NCBI GenBank assembly: GCA_010093515.1
Contig: MU001696.1
Coordinates: 57,005-121,004 of the forward strand
Source of the DNA: Lineolata rhizophorae
Taxonomy: Eukaryota > Ascomycota > Dothideomycetes > Lineolatales > Lineolataceae
DNA: 64,000 bases
Direction: 5' to 3'
The translations under genes and the position numbers were made by a program. How positions within the stretch are numbered: position 1 is the first letter of the stretch; every line of letters begins with the position of its first letter. Positions 1-10,693 of this stretch are shown here, piece by piece. Below the pieces are notes generated by a model. That model had not been told where the DNA came from. It searched no databases and saw only the letters and a program-made list of their open reading frames with translations.

Positions 1-1465
1 GCATCGGCGGCAGGGAATTAATACTAGGCCCGTCCCTTGAGTCTCGGATGTGTTGAATACGCAATACAAATGATTCCACTACTCTTCGCCCGAATTTAGG
101 GTCCTCGGCCGCCGCATAAATCATTTGCGTCCACAGTGAATTTCTGACAGTGCGATAAGAGAGATGTGAGGGGGATTCGACCCTTAGCGTGGGTGACATC
201 GACCCCTCATGGGTGCTATCATTGTCCATCATTCTCGAACGTTTAGCGATCTTTGAGACCAGGATGCGTTGATATTCCGCTCGGAGATTTTCCAATGTCT
301 TTGGCGGGTCATCCTCGAATTCAGACCATCCAGTATGAGGACAGTTGGGATGATCCCACTGGTAATTACTAGCCGTCCAATCTCGCGTTAGCCATAACGG
401 GTAGCTCTCGTTGCCCATGCTACGCGGCACAGCACCGGTTCCATGCCAATCAATAATAGCTAACACTGTCCCATCTTCCGGGGATATGATGACGTTTTGA
501 ATAGAGAGGTCAGGATGTGCCAGTACAAATGCCTTGCGGCCATCGTCAGGTTCAGGGATGCATTCCACCAAAAGTTCCAAAGCATTGTAGGATGCGAATA
601 TTGTTTCGTCCGGTAGATATTCATTCCATGTGCGGGTAAAAATATTTTTGTAAAAGTCCTTTGGTGTCCTATACGGCCCGTAGTTTGCGGTCACCATGAA
701 ATCGAGTCTCGATTCGGTGGCGCGATGCAAACTTTCCAACCCAAAATTCGTGGAGTCGACGTCTAGTCGCCGCATTGGCCCGATTCCCAAAAATTGCCCT
801 TCGTGGTTAAACTCCAAGGAACCTCCCTGGTCGAAAGAAAACTTGTCTAACTGCAACATGGCCTCCGCCACCTGCTCAAGCACCTTCAAATTTCTCTGCG
901 TCCGTTCTGCTTCCGAAACTTTCTTGTCAAACCAATATTCGTAGAGGCTGATACCTTCGACATGTGCCATGAGGATAAACGGGCACCGTAGCAAATTTTC
1001 TAGAGAGCCCTCAAACCACAAGACGTCCGGCACGGGAATAGTCGTTGCACGCTTGATCAGGCGCATCGTGTTTGCCTCGGAACTGAGCCCGCGCGCGTCA
1101 GCGTCTTGCCAATGGCGTTCCACGCCAATCGCTGGGACCTTCAGCATCCATTGAACTCCGTCGGTGAACACTATGGGAAAAACAACGTGCTGTGAGCCAA
1201 AAATTGGACTTCCAAGGCGCGCAAGGCCATCCCACGATGAAGACGACTGCGAGTTGGAGGGCGAAACTGGCTCGTCGGAGCTCGCTTTCGTTTCCGGACC
1301 AACTATGCTGCCAATATAGGAGTTGCCATTATCGTCCTGTTTCCGCGATTCCTTACGGATCGAGCAGACGAGAGTAGTGATGTCATCAATCTGGATACAA
1401 CTGAGAACGGGCATAAATAGCTCCGCTGTCTCGTCGTCAACATCTGCCCACATACTAGTAGACAT
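1..1465 (-). CDS. Aminoglycoside phosphotransferase (APH)-like kinase-fold protein, C-terminus outside the window
   Basis: The minus-strand frame opens at the ATG at 1465 and stays open to the window edge, giving about 488 residues without the C-terminus. The catalytic loop is visible as HPDLSIQN (H317, D319, N324), followed by the metal-binding Asp in AIIDWHG (D339); this is the APH/choline-kinase arrangement. Upstream are a lysine-bearing strand (QWMLKVP), a probable helix-C Glu (SSEANTM) and a PVPDVLWFE segment typical of the APH N-lobe. Proteins of this family are numerous in Pezizomycotina and are usually annotated as phosphotransferase-family or AIM9-like; the substrate cannot be inferred. 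A second in-frame ATG lies at 1453. No intron is needed in the visible part. The fold assignment is secure; the function is not. Confidence 0.85.
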   Translation of the reverse strand, partial: MSTSMWADVDDETAELFMPVLSCIQIDDITTLVCSIRKESRKQDDNGNSYIGSIVGPETKASSDEPVSPSNSQSSSSWDGLARLGSPIFGSQHVVFPIVFTDGVQWMLKVPAIGVERHWQDADARGLSSEANTMRLIKRATTIPVPDVLWFEGSLENLLRCPFILMAHVEGISLYEYWFDKKVSEAERTQRNLKVLEQVAEAMLQLDKFSFDQGGSLEFNHEGQFLGIGPMRRLDVDSTNFGLESLHRATESRLDFMVTANYGPYRTPKDFYKNIFTRTWNEYLPDETIFASYNALELLVECIPEPDDGRKAFVLAHPDLSIQNVIISPEDGTVLAIIDWHGTGAVPRSMGNESYPLWLTRDWTASNYQWDHPNCPHTGWSEFEDDPPKTLENLRAEYQRILVSKIAKRSRMMDNDSTHEGSMSPTLRVESPSHLSYRTVRNSLWTQMIYAAAEDPKFGRRVVESFVLRIQHIRDSRDGPSINSLPPM

Positions 1466-2536
1466 ATTGGCCTGGAGGATTTGCTGTTTCCGGTGTTAGA
1501 GTAGATATGATGCAGGACAGTCGCATCTCAGTAAAAAAATAATGGTTGGATAAAAGGTGGAAATACGTGAGATTAAAAGTATGAAGAGACGTATATCAGA
1601 TACTTCCAAGCGAAACTGACTAAAGTGCAGAAATGCAGCCCGAGAGACTTAGAATGTACCCTCGTTTCCGTTAAGTGGGCTACTGCTTGCGTGTGCACTC
1701 ACAAAAATCGAATACGTGAACCGAAATCTCTACACAAACGTTGAAGAGAAAATTTAAGTGCGTCTGCGAAAATTGCCTACCTAGACTAAACCTACTTCAC
1801 TAAATTCGAAAGAGAAAGTCAGTTTACTTACCAAATCTGCCCTAATCTGCGCAGTTGGGCGTCAAGATACAGAATAGCACCTTCACCGCGAGCAGTGATG
1901 CGGAACTTCGAAGGTTCCGCAGCGGCGCGCCCCTTCACGCGCAACGCCACACGCGATCTGCGCCGTTTAGGCACGGATCTGAAGACTATAGCGTATCTAC
2001 TGCTGTGCAAAGCAGATTTCTATTCGCGTCACTTTCAGCAGACGTGGCTAAGGTGGCGAAAGGCGTATGTGGTGTTGCAGACGTGTTAGATTGTGGTGGT
2101 GGAGACTGCCACAGCACTAGTTACACTATTAGCCGGACTTTCACGTGATGTGCCTTGGTTGGAAGCCACACCCATCTGCTTGCCACCATTCCTTACGTCA
2201 AGTCTTCTAGTCCTTCCTCAAACCGAACATTGAAATACTATAGGAGTGGTTGCTATTCCTAGAGGATAGTCAATCCCGAACGTACAGGCTACCTGAGATT
2301 GACCGGACACTTGAGACGTCCAATCCACAATAGTGGAGTTAGAGCACGATAAGAATCATCATGAGCAATGACTACGTATTCATAGCCCGAACTTTCTATG
2401 GGAGTAGGTAGCCGAACTCAAGGTGCCACCATTCCGGGCATCCTCCGTCGCTTTTCCTATAAAAGCGTAGCCTCCATCTAGAGACACCGCAAACCAAACT
2501 CAGCGACCCCTATCGTACACGGCCCCCACAATCCCC
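1466..2536. other. Intergenic region upstream of the APH-like gene
   Basis: No convincing gene is seen. An AT-rich stretch is interrupted by a GC-rich island at about 1850-2080. The island carries a hairpin with 7-bp arms (GCGGAAC/GTTCCGC, 1900-1920) and, on the minus strand, an open frame ending in a GTAAGT donor near 1832. That could be a 5' leader exon of the APH-like gene, but it has no ATG. A TCACGTGA box lies at 2141-2148. Confidence 0.5.
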
Positions 2537-4483
2537 CTACCTTCTCCCCAACTTCCACTGCCTAATCAACCCCTGCATGTCCGCCCAGCCAAACTCCCTC
2601 TTCCTGACGCCTCCAACCCCACCGGCATCCGCCTCCTGCACCACCACGGTCGGCGCGCCCGTGCCTGCCCCCTTATTCTCCACGGCCCCACCAACAACCT
2701 TCCTCGCCACCTCCCTCAGGTCCTCCACCGTCAATTTCTGAATCCTCTCACACATCTCCTTGACGCCTACCTTCCTCCCATGCACCTGGACCTGCCTGCC
2801 CAAATCCTCCAGCTCCACCATCCTACTCTCCAGATTCATCAGCAGACTACTCATGAGCTGGTTCTTGGCCCTCCGGACCTCCTGCTCCTGCAGAGCGCCG
2901 AAGCCCGCCGGCGCCGTCAGCGCCGCCAGCTCGCGGCACATGACGTCCAGCATCGAGGGCAGCATGTGGGGGGCGCAGCTGGCGGCGATGCCGAAGAGAC
3001 CGCTGTCCGTGTACGAGTGGTTGAAGGCCACGCAGCTCTCGACCCAGGCGTGGTGGTTGAGCACGTTGGTGAAGAGCCGGCTGTACATGCCCTTGCCCGG
3101 CCCGCCCGCCGAGAAGGACCCCCCGCCGCCCAGCAGCGTCTGCAGCGTCGCTAGCGCGTAGATGTCCGGCGACGAGATGGGGAGCGCTTCGAAGGCCATG
3201 TGGATGTGCGAGAAGCTGGGCAGCGCCGGGTTTGGCGACGGCGGCTGGGGCGGCAGCGACATGAAGCCGCCGGTGTAGTGGGAGGGGCGCGTAAGGTCGT
3301 CGGGGGTGGCGAGGAGGGAGGAGCGAGGGGCGGACGAGGGGAGTGTGTCGGAAGAGGGAAGCGGTTGCGTCGTGTCAATCGAGGCCCGCGAGGTTGCGGA
3401 CGTGGATATGTTTTTGAAGAAGGGGATTTTGGAGAGGAGACGGGAGGGTTCTTGCGGTGGGGTACTGGACGAGTAGGTCGGTTGCTGTTGCTGGATCTGG
3501 TGCGAGGTGAAGCTCGACTCCGAGGAGTCTGTTGATGATGATGATGACGACGGCGGTGATGAAATGCTCGTCTCGCTGCCTACTCCGCTCAACACGGGTC
3601 CTTCCACTCCCTTCATATCCCCAAAGTAATTCTCCGTCAAGCGGATCGCCTCCTCGTGATTGACCCCCGCAAACGCTACTACGATCCTCTCCGGCTTGTA
3701 AAAGCTCTGCCGGTACGCCAGCACCGTCTCGCGCGTAATCTCGCCGAGCCTCTCCCGCGGACATAGCAGTGGATTCCCCAACGTGTTATCCTTGTACGCC
3801 GCCATATGCACGAGCTCCGGTAGGATTAGTTCGGGCTTGCTCCAGATCTCGTCGATTTCGTACTCGGCCGTAGCCAGCTGCATGCCGACCTCCTCGTCCG
3901 TGACGCGCGGCTCGCGGATCGTCTCGGCTAGTAGACCGACCGCCGACGGCACCGCCGAGTTGAACGTGGCCGCCTGGTACATGAGGGCTTCGCGTGACGA
4001 GGCGCACTGGATGTTGCCGCCGAGGGACTCGCACGCTTCGAAGACGGCGTCGGCGGAGCGCCGCGATGTCGACTTGAAGGCCAGCCGGTCGATGATGTGG
4101 CTCACGCCCCGCAGCGAGGCGTTCTCGTAACGCGAGCCCGCGTCCACGTAGACGCCGATGCCGGAGAAGTGGCCCGGTAGCGCTTCCGTCGCGACGCGAA
4201 TGCCATTGGGAAGCGTGGTGACGCGGTCAAGCTCGACGGGGTCCTGTCGATGAGGAGAGCACAGAGAGGGCGAGCCCTGTTAGTTGTGAAGCCATATTTG
4301 CGGTTGAATGCTGGAGAAAGAGCGAGAAGGGGGTGGGTGTTAGCAAGCAGGAGTTCGCACCTTTTCCTCCGCAACGACGCTGGCAAAAGGTCGTCGCGCA
4401 GTCGCTGCCCTTGCTTTCAAAGACACGGGCGCACGGCGCAACACTGCCCGCGTAAGCCCGCGCGAAAGACCGCTGCGAATCAT
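2537..4483 (-). CDS. MAS2: Mitochondrial processing peptidase alpha subunit
   Basis: Two exons: 4361-4483 and 2537-4243, with a 117-bp intron 4244-4360 (GTGCGA...ACAG, phase 0), giving about 609 residues. Exon 1 encodes an Arg-rich, acid-free presequence (MIRSGLSRGLTRAVLRRAPV) typical of matrix targeting. The M16 peptidase fold follows: the position of the zinc motif reads HIIDRLAFKST, so the HxxEH of the catalytic beta subunit is absent, as expected for alpha. The glycine-rich substrate loop specific to alpha (LLGGGGSFSAGGPGKGM) is present at about residues 405-425. A Ser/Pro/Gln-rich insertion of roughly 90 residues separates the two M16 halves. With its beta partner the protein cleaves presequences in the matrix. 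The start was chosen because it supplies the presequence; the splice joins EEK to DPVELDRVTTLPNG, a conserved N-terminal motif. Confidence 0.95.
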
Positions 4484-6371
4484 TGTGAAATGGAGGCAGT
4501 CCACGGCGGCGCCATCAGATGTAGAGAGGCAGATAACGCGCGCCGCAGAATCTGTACTAGCCCGTAGGCTCGGTCCGGCAGATGCCGGCGCGTAGCGGTG
4601 GTGCCAAGAGGGTGCAAACAACACAAACAGAACAAACGCGCCCCGCGCAGCCCAATACCGAGGTCCTGCACCGGCGAGCTTGTCTCCGGCCGGAGAACGG
4701 AACGCCCAAGGCTGCGCTGGAGAACCGAACCAACGGTACGGAGTACGCAGGTATATACCAGACAGTTGACTTCAATCTGCTACATAAATGCTAGTGAGAC
4801 TGCGTATGTATACATTTCGATAAGCAAGATTGGCAATTGGATTCTGCAGGGGACGGCGTCTCAGCCACAGACGTTTTGGGCGGTCGAGTCCAACGTGACG
4901 AAGGCGGCCCGTCCGATGTTCCACAGGCCAGACACGCGCACCGAGACCCCCCTGTCCAGGCGACCGGTCAGCACTCTTTGGGCGCATGAAGACGGTCTCA
5001 TCCTGTCTCTCGTATATACGTGTCGGGGTTGCTCTTCACTCAAGCAACTCCGAACCGTAGCTGTGCGGACCTGCTCGGTGTCTCCGCGCAGCTTGCCTCT
5101 ATTTGTTTTTCTGGCCCGGGAGCTCGATCTGGACCCCAGGCCCAAAAGGTCGGCGCAATTGAGCCACCGTTAAGCCGCTCCGGTCCAACCGAGAAAAGCT
5201 TAGTCGCGGGACTGCTATCACTGGCATCCGCCGCCCCTGGGGGAGCACATACTGCGTACACACACAGGACTCAGGAGGAGCGCTTGCGAGGGCCGGTACG
5301 TACCGTCCAGCCAAGGGCGGCCCGGGTCCACTGGTCGCCTCCTGCCGTTGCTGCTCCCCTTCTCCCGCAAAGCTCGATCCGCTCCTTCCTCTTGGCCCTC
5401 CCGCGCCTGGCACTTCTTCCCTCCTTCGCCGGGCGCGCCGTCCGCTCCTTCTCGTTGCTGGTGACGCATCCCGGCGCTGTTGCCCGCTGCAGCTCGTCGC
5501 AGACTCGCGGTTTCCCGTCCGACACCCGCCGCGCGCGCCCGCACCTGCCGGACTCGCTCGCTCACTTGGCATCTGGAACCTGTTTCAATCCGCCCGCCGC
5601 AGCGAACTCTCGCCGCACACTGCGCCTCCCCTTCCTCCAGCCTGCGTGACCCCGGCCGCTGCGTGACTCCGGGCAGCTTGGGCAGCCCGCCGTGCGCGTC
5701 CACCGCGAGCGGCCGCTATCCAGAGAGAACTTCTTCGGCCCTCCTTACAAACATCCGCCGCATCGGGGCTCTTGGCGCGTGAAGCCCAAGTACACAGCCG
5801 GCGACTTGAAGGTCGCTGTCGTTCCTTGGAGAGACAACCGCACCCGCGGCCCAGGGAAACCATCGAGCATCCTACGCGTATTCGCACGTGCCGTCTATTC
5901 GCCACGCGCCCGTCACGGGGTTGATCCGCAAGGAAAAGGGCATCGCCAACCCAGCTCGTCACGGGAAGCCTCGTGCTTCGAGCGCCTGGCCCGGCGTCGC
6001 ACCCCCAGTAGCTAGTGCGTTGACCGTCCTGACCGGCGCACGGGAGCAGAACCCGCACCTCTTTTAGCTGCAGGTCCCCCAGCACCACGACCGGTAAAAG
6101 AGGGCCGCCAGTCGTAACAACAACCAAGCGGCCAACGGAGTCCGACCCGCTCGGTCAGATCGGCCTGCCGGCTTCACTCCTCGCCCCCAGACACCGCTAC
6201 ATACGTCCACCCATTACCTATCCCTCTTCCCGCCCACAGGATCCGCTCGCACGCACGCCGGCACCAGCCAACCGCGCGCCCGTCTCGAAGCCTACCCGCG
6301 CCCTCACTCTCGCCGCGCACGCCTTTGGCCAGCCCGGAGCCTGTGCGTCCGCTGCCGGCTGTGGGCCCATA
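4484..6371. other. Divergent promoter region between MAS2 and the DMA1-like gene
   Basis: This 1.9-kb GC-rich region holds only low-complexity, overlapping frames on both strands, none with conserved motifs; I read them as noncoding. CT-rich leader-like sequence precedes the plus-strand gene. It carries TACGGAGTA at 4737-4745 and the perfect palindrome CGGTACGTACCG at 5294-5305, which recurs at 38604-38615. Confidence 0.5.
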
Positions 6372-9231
6372 ATGTTCACATCGCCCGCGCCGGCGGCTCC
6401 GACTCTGTCGACTACAACGTCGCCTGCGTCGCCGTCGCCCACGCGCTCGTCTTCTAGCAGCCGCCCCTCCAGCTCCGTCCTCACCGTCCTCCACCACTAC
6501 ACCCACAACCACCTGCACCGGCACCACAGCCGCGGCAATAACAACAACAGCAACAACAACAACAACGCAAATAATAACAATAACAATAACAACGCCGGCG
6601 GAGACACGTCGCACGACCGCGGCGACTCCTCGTCCTCAAGCCGCAGTCCGTCGCGCCCGTCCTTTCCGTCCCTTCCTTCACGTTCGCGCGGCTTCTCGTC
6701 GTCGGATCGCTCTACGCCAGCTAGCCCGACCAGCCCGAACAAAAATAGCAACGAGCGTGTCGAGCAGCAACAGCGCCGGCGGCAGCGGCAAGACCTGCAG
6801 CAATCATCACAGCTGCAGCAGCCACAACACTCCGCGCTGTTGACGACGCAGGTCTCGGCCGACAACAACAGCCTCTCAAGTCGGAACTCGGGCGGCAGCA
6901 ACTGGGCATCTGGGTGGCTACCTGGCGCCCGCTCCTCCTCCCGGGCCGCAACTTCAGCCGTAACCACTACATCGACTGCTCCTCAGCAACAACAGCAGCA
7001 GCAGCAGTTGTCTACTACCACTGACTTCGCTACACGCTCTTCGTCTACATCTGCCGCGCCCAACAGTACCAACACTAACGCTTCCGCTTCCACCATGACG
7101 CGCAATTCAGTTCCGCGCACCGGCCTCGACGGTGCCTCCGATCGCCCGACGACCGGCCCATCCTCGACCCTCCCCTCTCCACCTCCAACAACAGCCAATA
7201 ATGCCGTCTCCTCGCCTTCTACAGCCGCCGCTACTACCACGGCGGGCGCCCCACCATCAACCACCAACCCACCCGCTGCCAACGGCAACAACAATAGTGC
7301 CACCAACACCCAGTCTGCCCCACCCCCGCCGCCCTCGAATACACACAACACGCAGCTCCCCACCATCCGCTTCATCCCGCACCAGGACCCGCGCACCGCG
7401 CGCCCGTCTCTCGCGTTCCCCGCCGTGACGCGCACGCTGACAAGTCCGGGTGCCATCATTCGCGTGGGCCGGTACTCGGAACGAGATGCGGGGCTTGCGG
7501 GTGCGGGCACTAACGGCGCCGCGGCGACGGGGAGTAGCGATGCGGCAACAACAACGATGGGGATGAGGGGCGCGGCGGGCTCGCCATCCTCGGCTGCTGC
7601 GGCTGCGATGGCAGCGTCGGCGGCGCCGGTCGGATTCAAGAGCAAGGTGGTGAGCCGGAAGCACTGCGAGTTCTGGTGCCGGGATGGGCAATGGTTCATC
7701 CGGGACGTGAAGAGCAGCTCGGGCACGTTTTTGAATCACATTCGGCTGAGCCAGCCGGGCCAGGAGAGCAAGCCGTGGCCGGTCAAGGACGGCGACGTGG
7801 TGCAGCTAGGCATCGACTTCAAAGGAGGGGAGGAGATGATTTTTCGGTGCGTCAAGATGCGGGTCGAGTGTAATCGAGGGTGGCAGAAGGGGTTGAACAG
7901 TTTCAAGTGAGTATATACCTCGGTTCTGTTTGTTCGCGGACAAAGGGCTAACGATCTCGTGTGCTTTCACCTACAGCAAATCAACGCACAAGCGTCTCCG
8001 CAACCTCAACAGCGCGGCGGGCAAGAAGGATAGCGATGCCGCGTCGACATACACATCAGAATGCTCCATCTGCCTCATGTCGATCGCCGTAAGTTCCCTT
8101 TATCCCCTTCATCCTAGTCCGCTTTCTTCGCTTTTCTTCTATTCCCAAACTACGCCCGCTACAGCATAAAAAGGCAAGTCTAACTTACTACCCCACTGGG
8201 ACCCACTACAGCCCTGCCAATCCCTCTTCGTGGCCCCGTGCTCCCACGTCTGGCACTACAAGTGCATCCGCCCAATCCTAACGAACGCGTCGTACCCCAA
8301 CTTCCTGTGCCCCAACTGTCGCGCAGTCGCCGACCTCGAGGCCGACGTCGACGAGCCGGTCGCTGACGAAGACGACTGGGAGGCCGTCGCCGACGACGAC
8401 GCCGACATAGAGGCCGCAGTTAAGAGGTCGGCCGAGGAGGCCGCGGCGGCGGCGCAGAGACCACAGCAGCAGTCGCAATCGCAGCACCAGCAGCACCAAC
8501 AGGCTGCTGCGAACGCCGCCGCGCCGGTTCCAGTCCTGGCACCCGCACCCGTGCTTGCGCCAGCGCCCGTAGTCTCGCCCACGACGGTCGTGGCGCAGGC
8601 GACGCAGCGGCAGGCGGCAGAGCAGGAGCGCGAGCGGGCGCGCGAGCTGCGGCAACATCAGCAGCACAACCAGCGGGACGGCAACAATCAAGCCAGCGCG
8701 CTGCCCTCGCTGATGGACGCGCTGAGCTTAGCGCACGCGGACGAGCACGGGGGTGGTGGCGGTGCTGGCATGGGCATGGGCACGGTCGTGAACGGTGCCT
8801 TCGACGACGACGAAGAGGATGACGACGGAGACACCACGAGGCGCGCCGTCGCGTCCTCGTCGCCTGCTACTGCCGCGCCTGCCTCCGGCGGCGCGCAGAA
8901 TACCACGGCGCATGCGGATCCAGCTGCGGGCCCCGGCCCGGACTCGTCCCCGGGGACCAGCCCCCACGATGCGCAGCGCCGCGGCAGCCGTGGCGGAGGT
9001 GGCGGCGGCGGCGGCGTCGCGCTCAGGACGCCCAGCGTGTCGCCGCCGCCGCGGCGCTCCTCGGGGGAGGGGGAAGCTGCGGCGGGCGAGAGCGAGGAGG
9101 GAAACGGATTGCCGGTGCCGGTGCCGGGGAGGGAGGCCAGGAGGGCGAGCGGGGAGGCGAGTCCGCGTCGGGAGGGCCCGGTCACGCCGAGGAATGATGC
9201 GGGGCCTTTTGTGCTGGATGGGGGGGCGTGA
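6372..9231 (+). CDS. DMA1: Dma1-type FHA-RING E3 ubiquitin ligase
   Basis: Three exons: 6372-7906, 7977-8088 and 8212-9231, giving 888 residues. Introns are 7907-7976 and 8089-8211. An FHA phosphothreonine-binding domain spans about residues 365-490 (RVGRYSE, VVSRKHCEFW, SSSGTFLNH). It is followed by a RING-H2 finger with C541, C544, C559, H561, H564, C567, C582 and C585. FHA followed directly by RING defines the Dma1/Chfr-like family, which links spindle checkpoint and septation control to ubiquitylation. The protein is over three times longer than fission-yeast Dma1. The first 360 residues are Ser/Thr/Asn/Gln-rich with an Asn run, and the last 300 are acidic, Gln- and Ala-rich and apparently disordered. 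The splice across the first intron restores NSFNKSTHKRLRNLN, a conserved linker. Confidence 0.93.
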
Positions 9232-9532
9232 TTGAGGGATGTGGGTAATGGGGGGAAGATGGGGGGAGAGGGGAGGTTGTTACTAGGAGTTTTGGGGGGA
9301 ATACGCGGACCAAAGGGAGGGATGGGGAGCTAAGGGATTTGTGTTTGTGTTATGTATGGATGATGGGCTAGTCGATGCGTGGGTGGGTGGATGGAGCACC
9401 CTCAGGGACTTTCAGGGCTTTGCTGTGGGATTAATTGTGTATAGGGAGGGAAGGCGCCGTGCGCGGGTTGATTGCCATGCTTGCTTGTACTTTGTTGATA
9501 CTCTCTCCGTTGTCTTTTCCTTTTTCTCTTTC

Positions 9533-9564
9533 TTTTTTTTTTAGGGGGGGGAAGGGGGGGGGGG
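9533..9564 (+). repeat. T10-A-G8-AA-G11 homopolymer block
   Basis: A run of ten T is followed by A, eight G, two A and eleven G. It lies about 300 bp downstream of the DMA1-like stop codon. The G runs could form an intermolecular or long-loop G-quadruplex, or pause transcription. Homopolymer lengths are also a common place for sequencing error. Confidence 0.8.
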
Positions 9565-10051
9565 CAGTGTTCTCTTGCCGGTCCGTTTGCGTTGAGCTTC
9601 AAATGTCAAGATCGTATTGTGGAATTATGGGATGGGTGCGGACGGGAGCGAGGGTTTTGTGGGTGGCTTCCTGTCCATGTGTTTGCGTGTCTCGTGCATG
9701 ATGTGCGTACGTTCCCATTGCATGCGATTCCCTGCTTTCACAGTTCTACAATGCGTGCTGTATGGGTGCGGGGTAGGTCCGACGTGGTTGAGGAGTCACT
9801 GGGACAGGAAAAAGTGAGTCGCGGTGGGCTGGGCGCGCTGGAAGGATCCGCTGAATCGGATGGGGGCTTTGTATCTCTGGGTGGGTTGGGTGGACTTGGC
9901 GCTTTTCACTTGTGCTCCCTTGTCCGGGTTGCTTGTTGTGGTGGGTTCTCCGTTGGTCCTATCTCCTACCTGCCACTTTTGTTTGCCGTGTTTTGCTTGT
10001 CATGAGGGGATGAATTTGTGTGTGGGCACCGCGAGTGGGTTGGCGTAGATT

Positions 10052-10077
10052 TAGTCGCTAGTCGCTAGTCGCTAGTC
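10052..10077 (+). repeat. Tandem repeat of TAGTCGC, about 3.7 copies
   Basis: Three perfect copies of the 7-mer TAGTCGC are followed by a partial copy, TAGTCA. No function is evident. Confidence 0.9.
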
Positions 10078-10693
10078 AAGAGGATATGAGTTGTTCGATG
10101 ACTGGATGAGGTGGCTTCGGAGAAGCGGAAGGTATTTATTTTGTAAAAGGGAGGAGGGGCATGGGGATGTACTTTCTGCGCTCTTGTGGTTCATCTTTTG
10201 ATTTTTTTTTGATTTTTTTTTTGGCCTTTGCTGTTGAGTATAGCGTTGCATAGTCATTCTAAGGGTGGATTGGTGAGCGGGAAGTAGTAGATAGAGCAGG
10301 GACGAGATAGCTTGAACGAAGAAAGGGGCTTCATCAATACCAGTAATCGTTTGGAGGTGAATAGATGATGGCTGTGATCATGTGGAGTGGTGCTTTTGTA
10401 TTTTGTATATCGAGCGCGTGTCTCAGGTTGTTCAATAAAAGTTTTCATAGATGGTGCCGATTTCGCATTCAAAATTCACTCTATGCCATCTAAACATGGG
10501 GCTTTGGTCGACTAGGGAGTGATCCAATTAAAGAAGAAGCTATTGAATGGATTGTGTAATGCAAGTTGCCAGATTATACTGTAGCACAAACATACACATA
10601 CACTTTAGTATTACTTTTATGTTAAACGCAAAGGTCTCCAGGCTCTTGTTACTAGCGACTTTCCATCACCCCAGCACCCAAAAAATTTGTTAT

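Larger units (their letters stand above)
9232..10693. other. Convergent 3' flanks, strongly G-rich on the plus strand
   Basis: This is the region between the DMA1-like stop and the stop of the secreted-protein gene. From about 9240 to 10050 the plus strand is strikingly G- and T-rich with almost no long C runs. Several short frames occur but none shows domain features. It probably holds two long 3' UTRs. Two simple-sequence features inside are listed separately. Confidence 0.5.

Noticed and set aside
5020-6127. Overlapping frames of 150-210 codons on both strands in the MAS2/DMA1 promoter region
   Set aside because: All are composition-driven, Arg/Ala/Pro-rich and mutually overlapping, without motifs or plausible splice context.
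9341-10048. Several plus-strand frames of 66-137 codons after the DMA1-like gene
   Set aside because: They are Gly/Trp/Val/Cys-rich because the strand is G- and T-rich, and they overlap each other; no motif or start context supports them.
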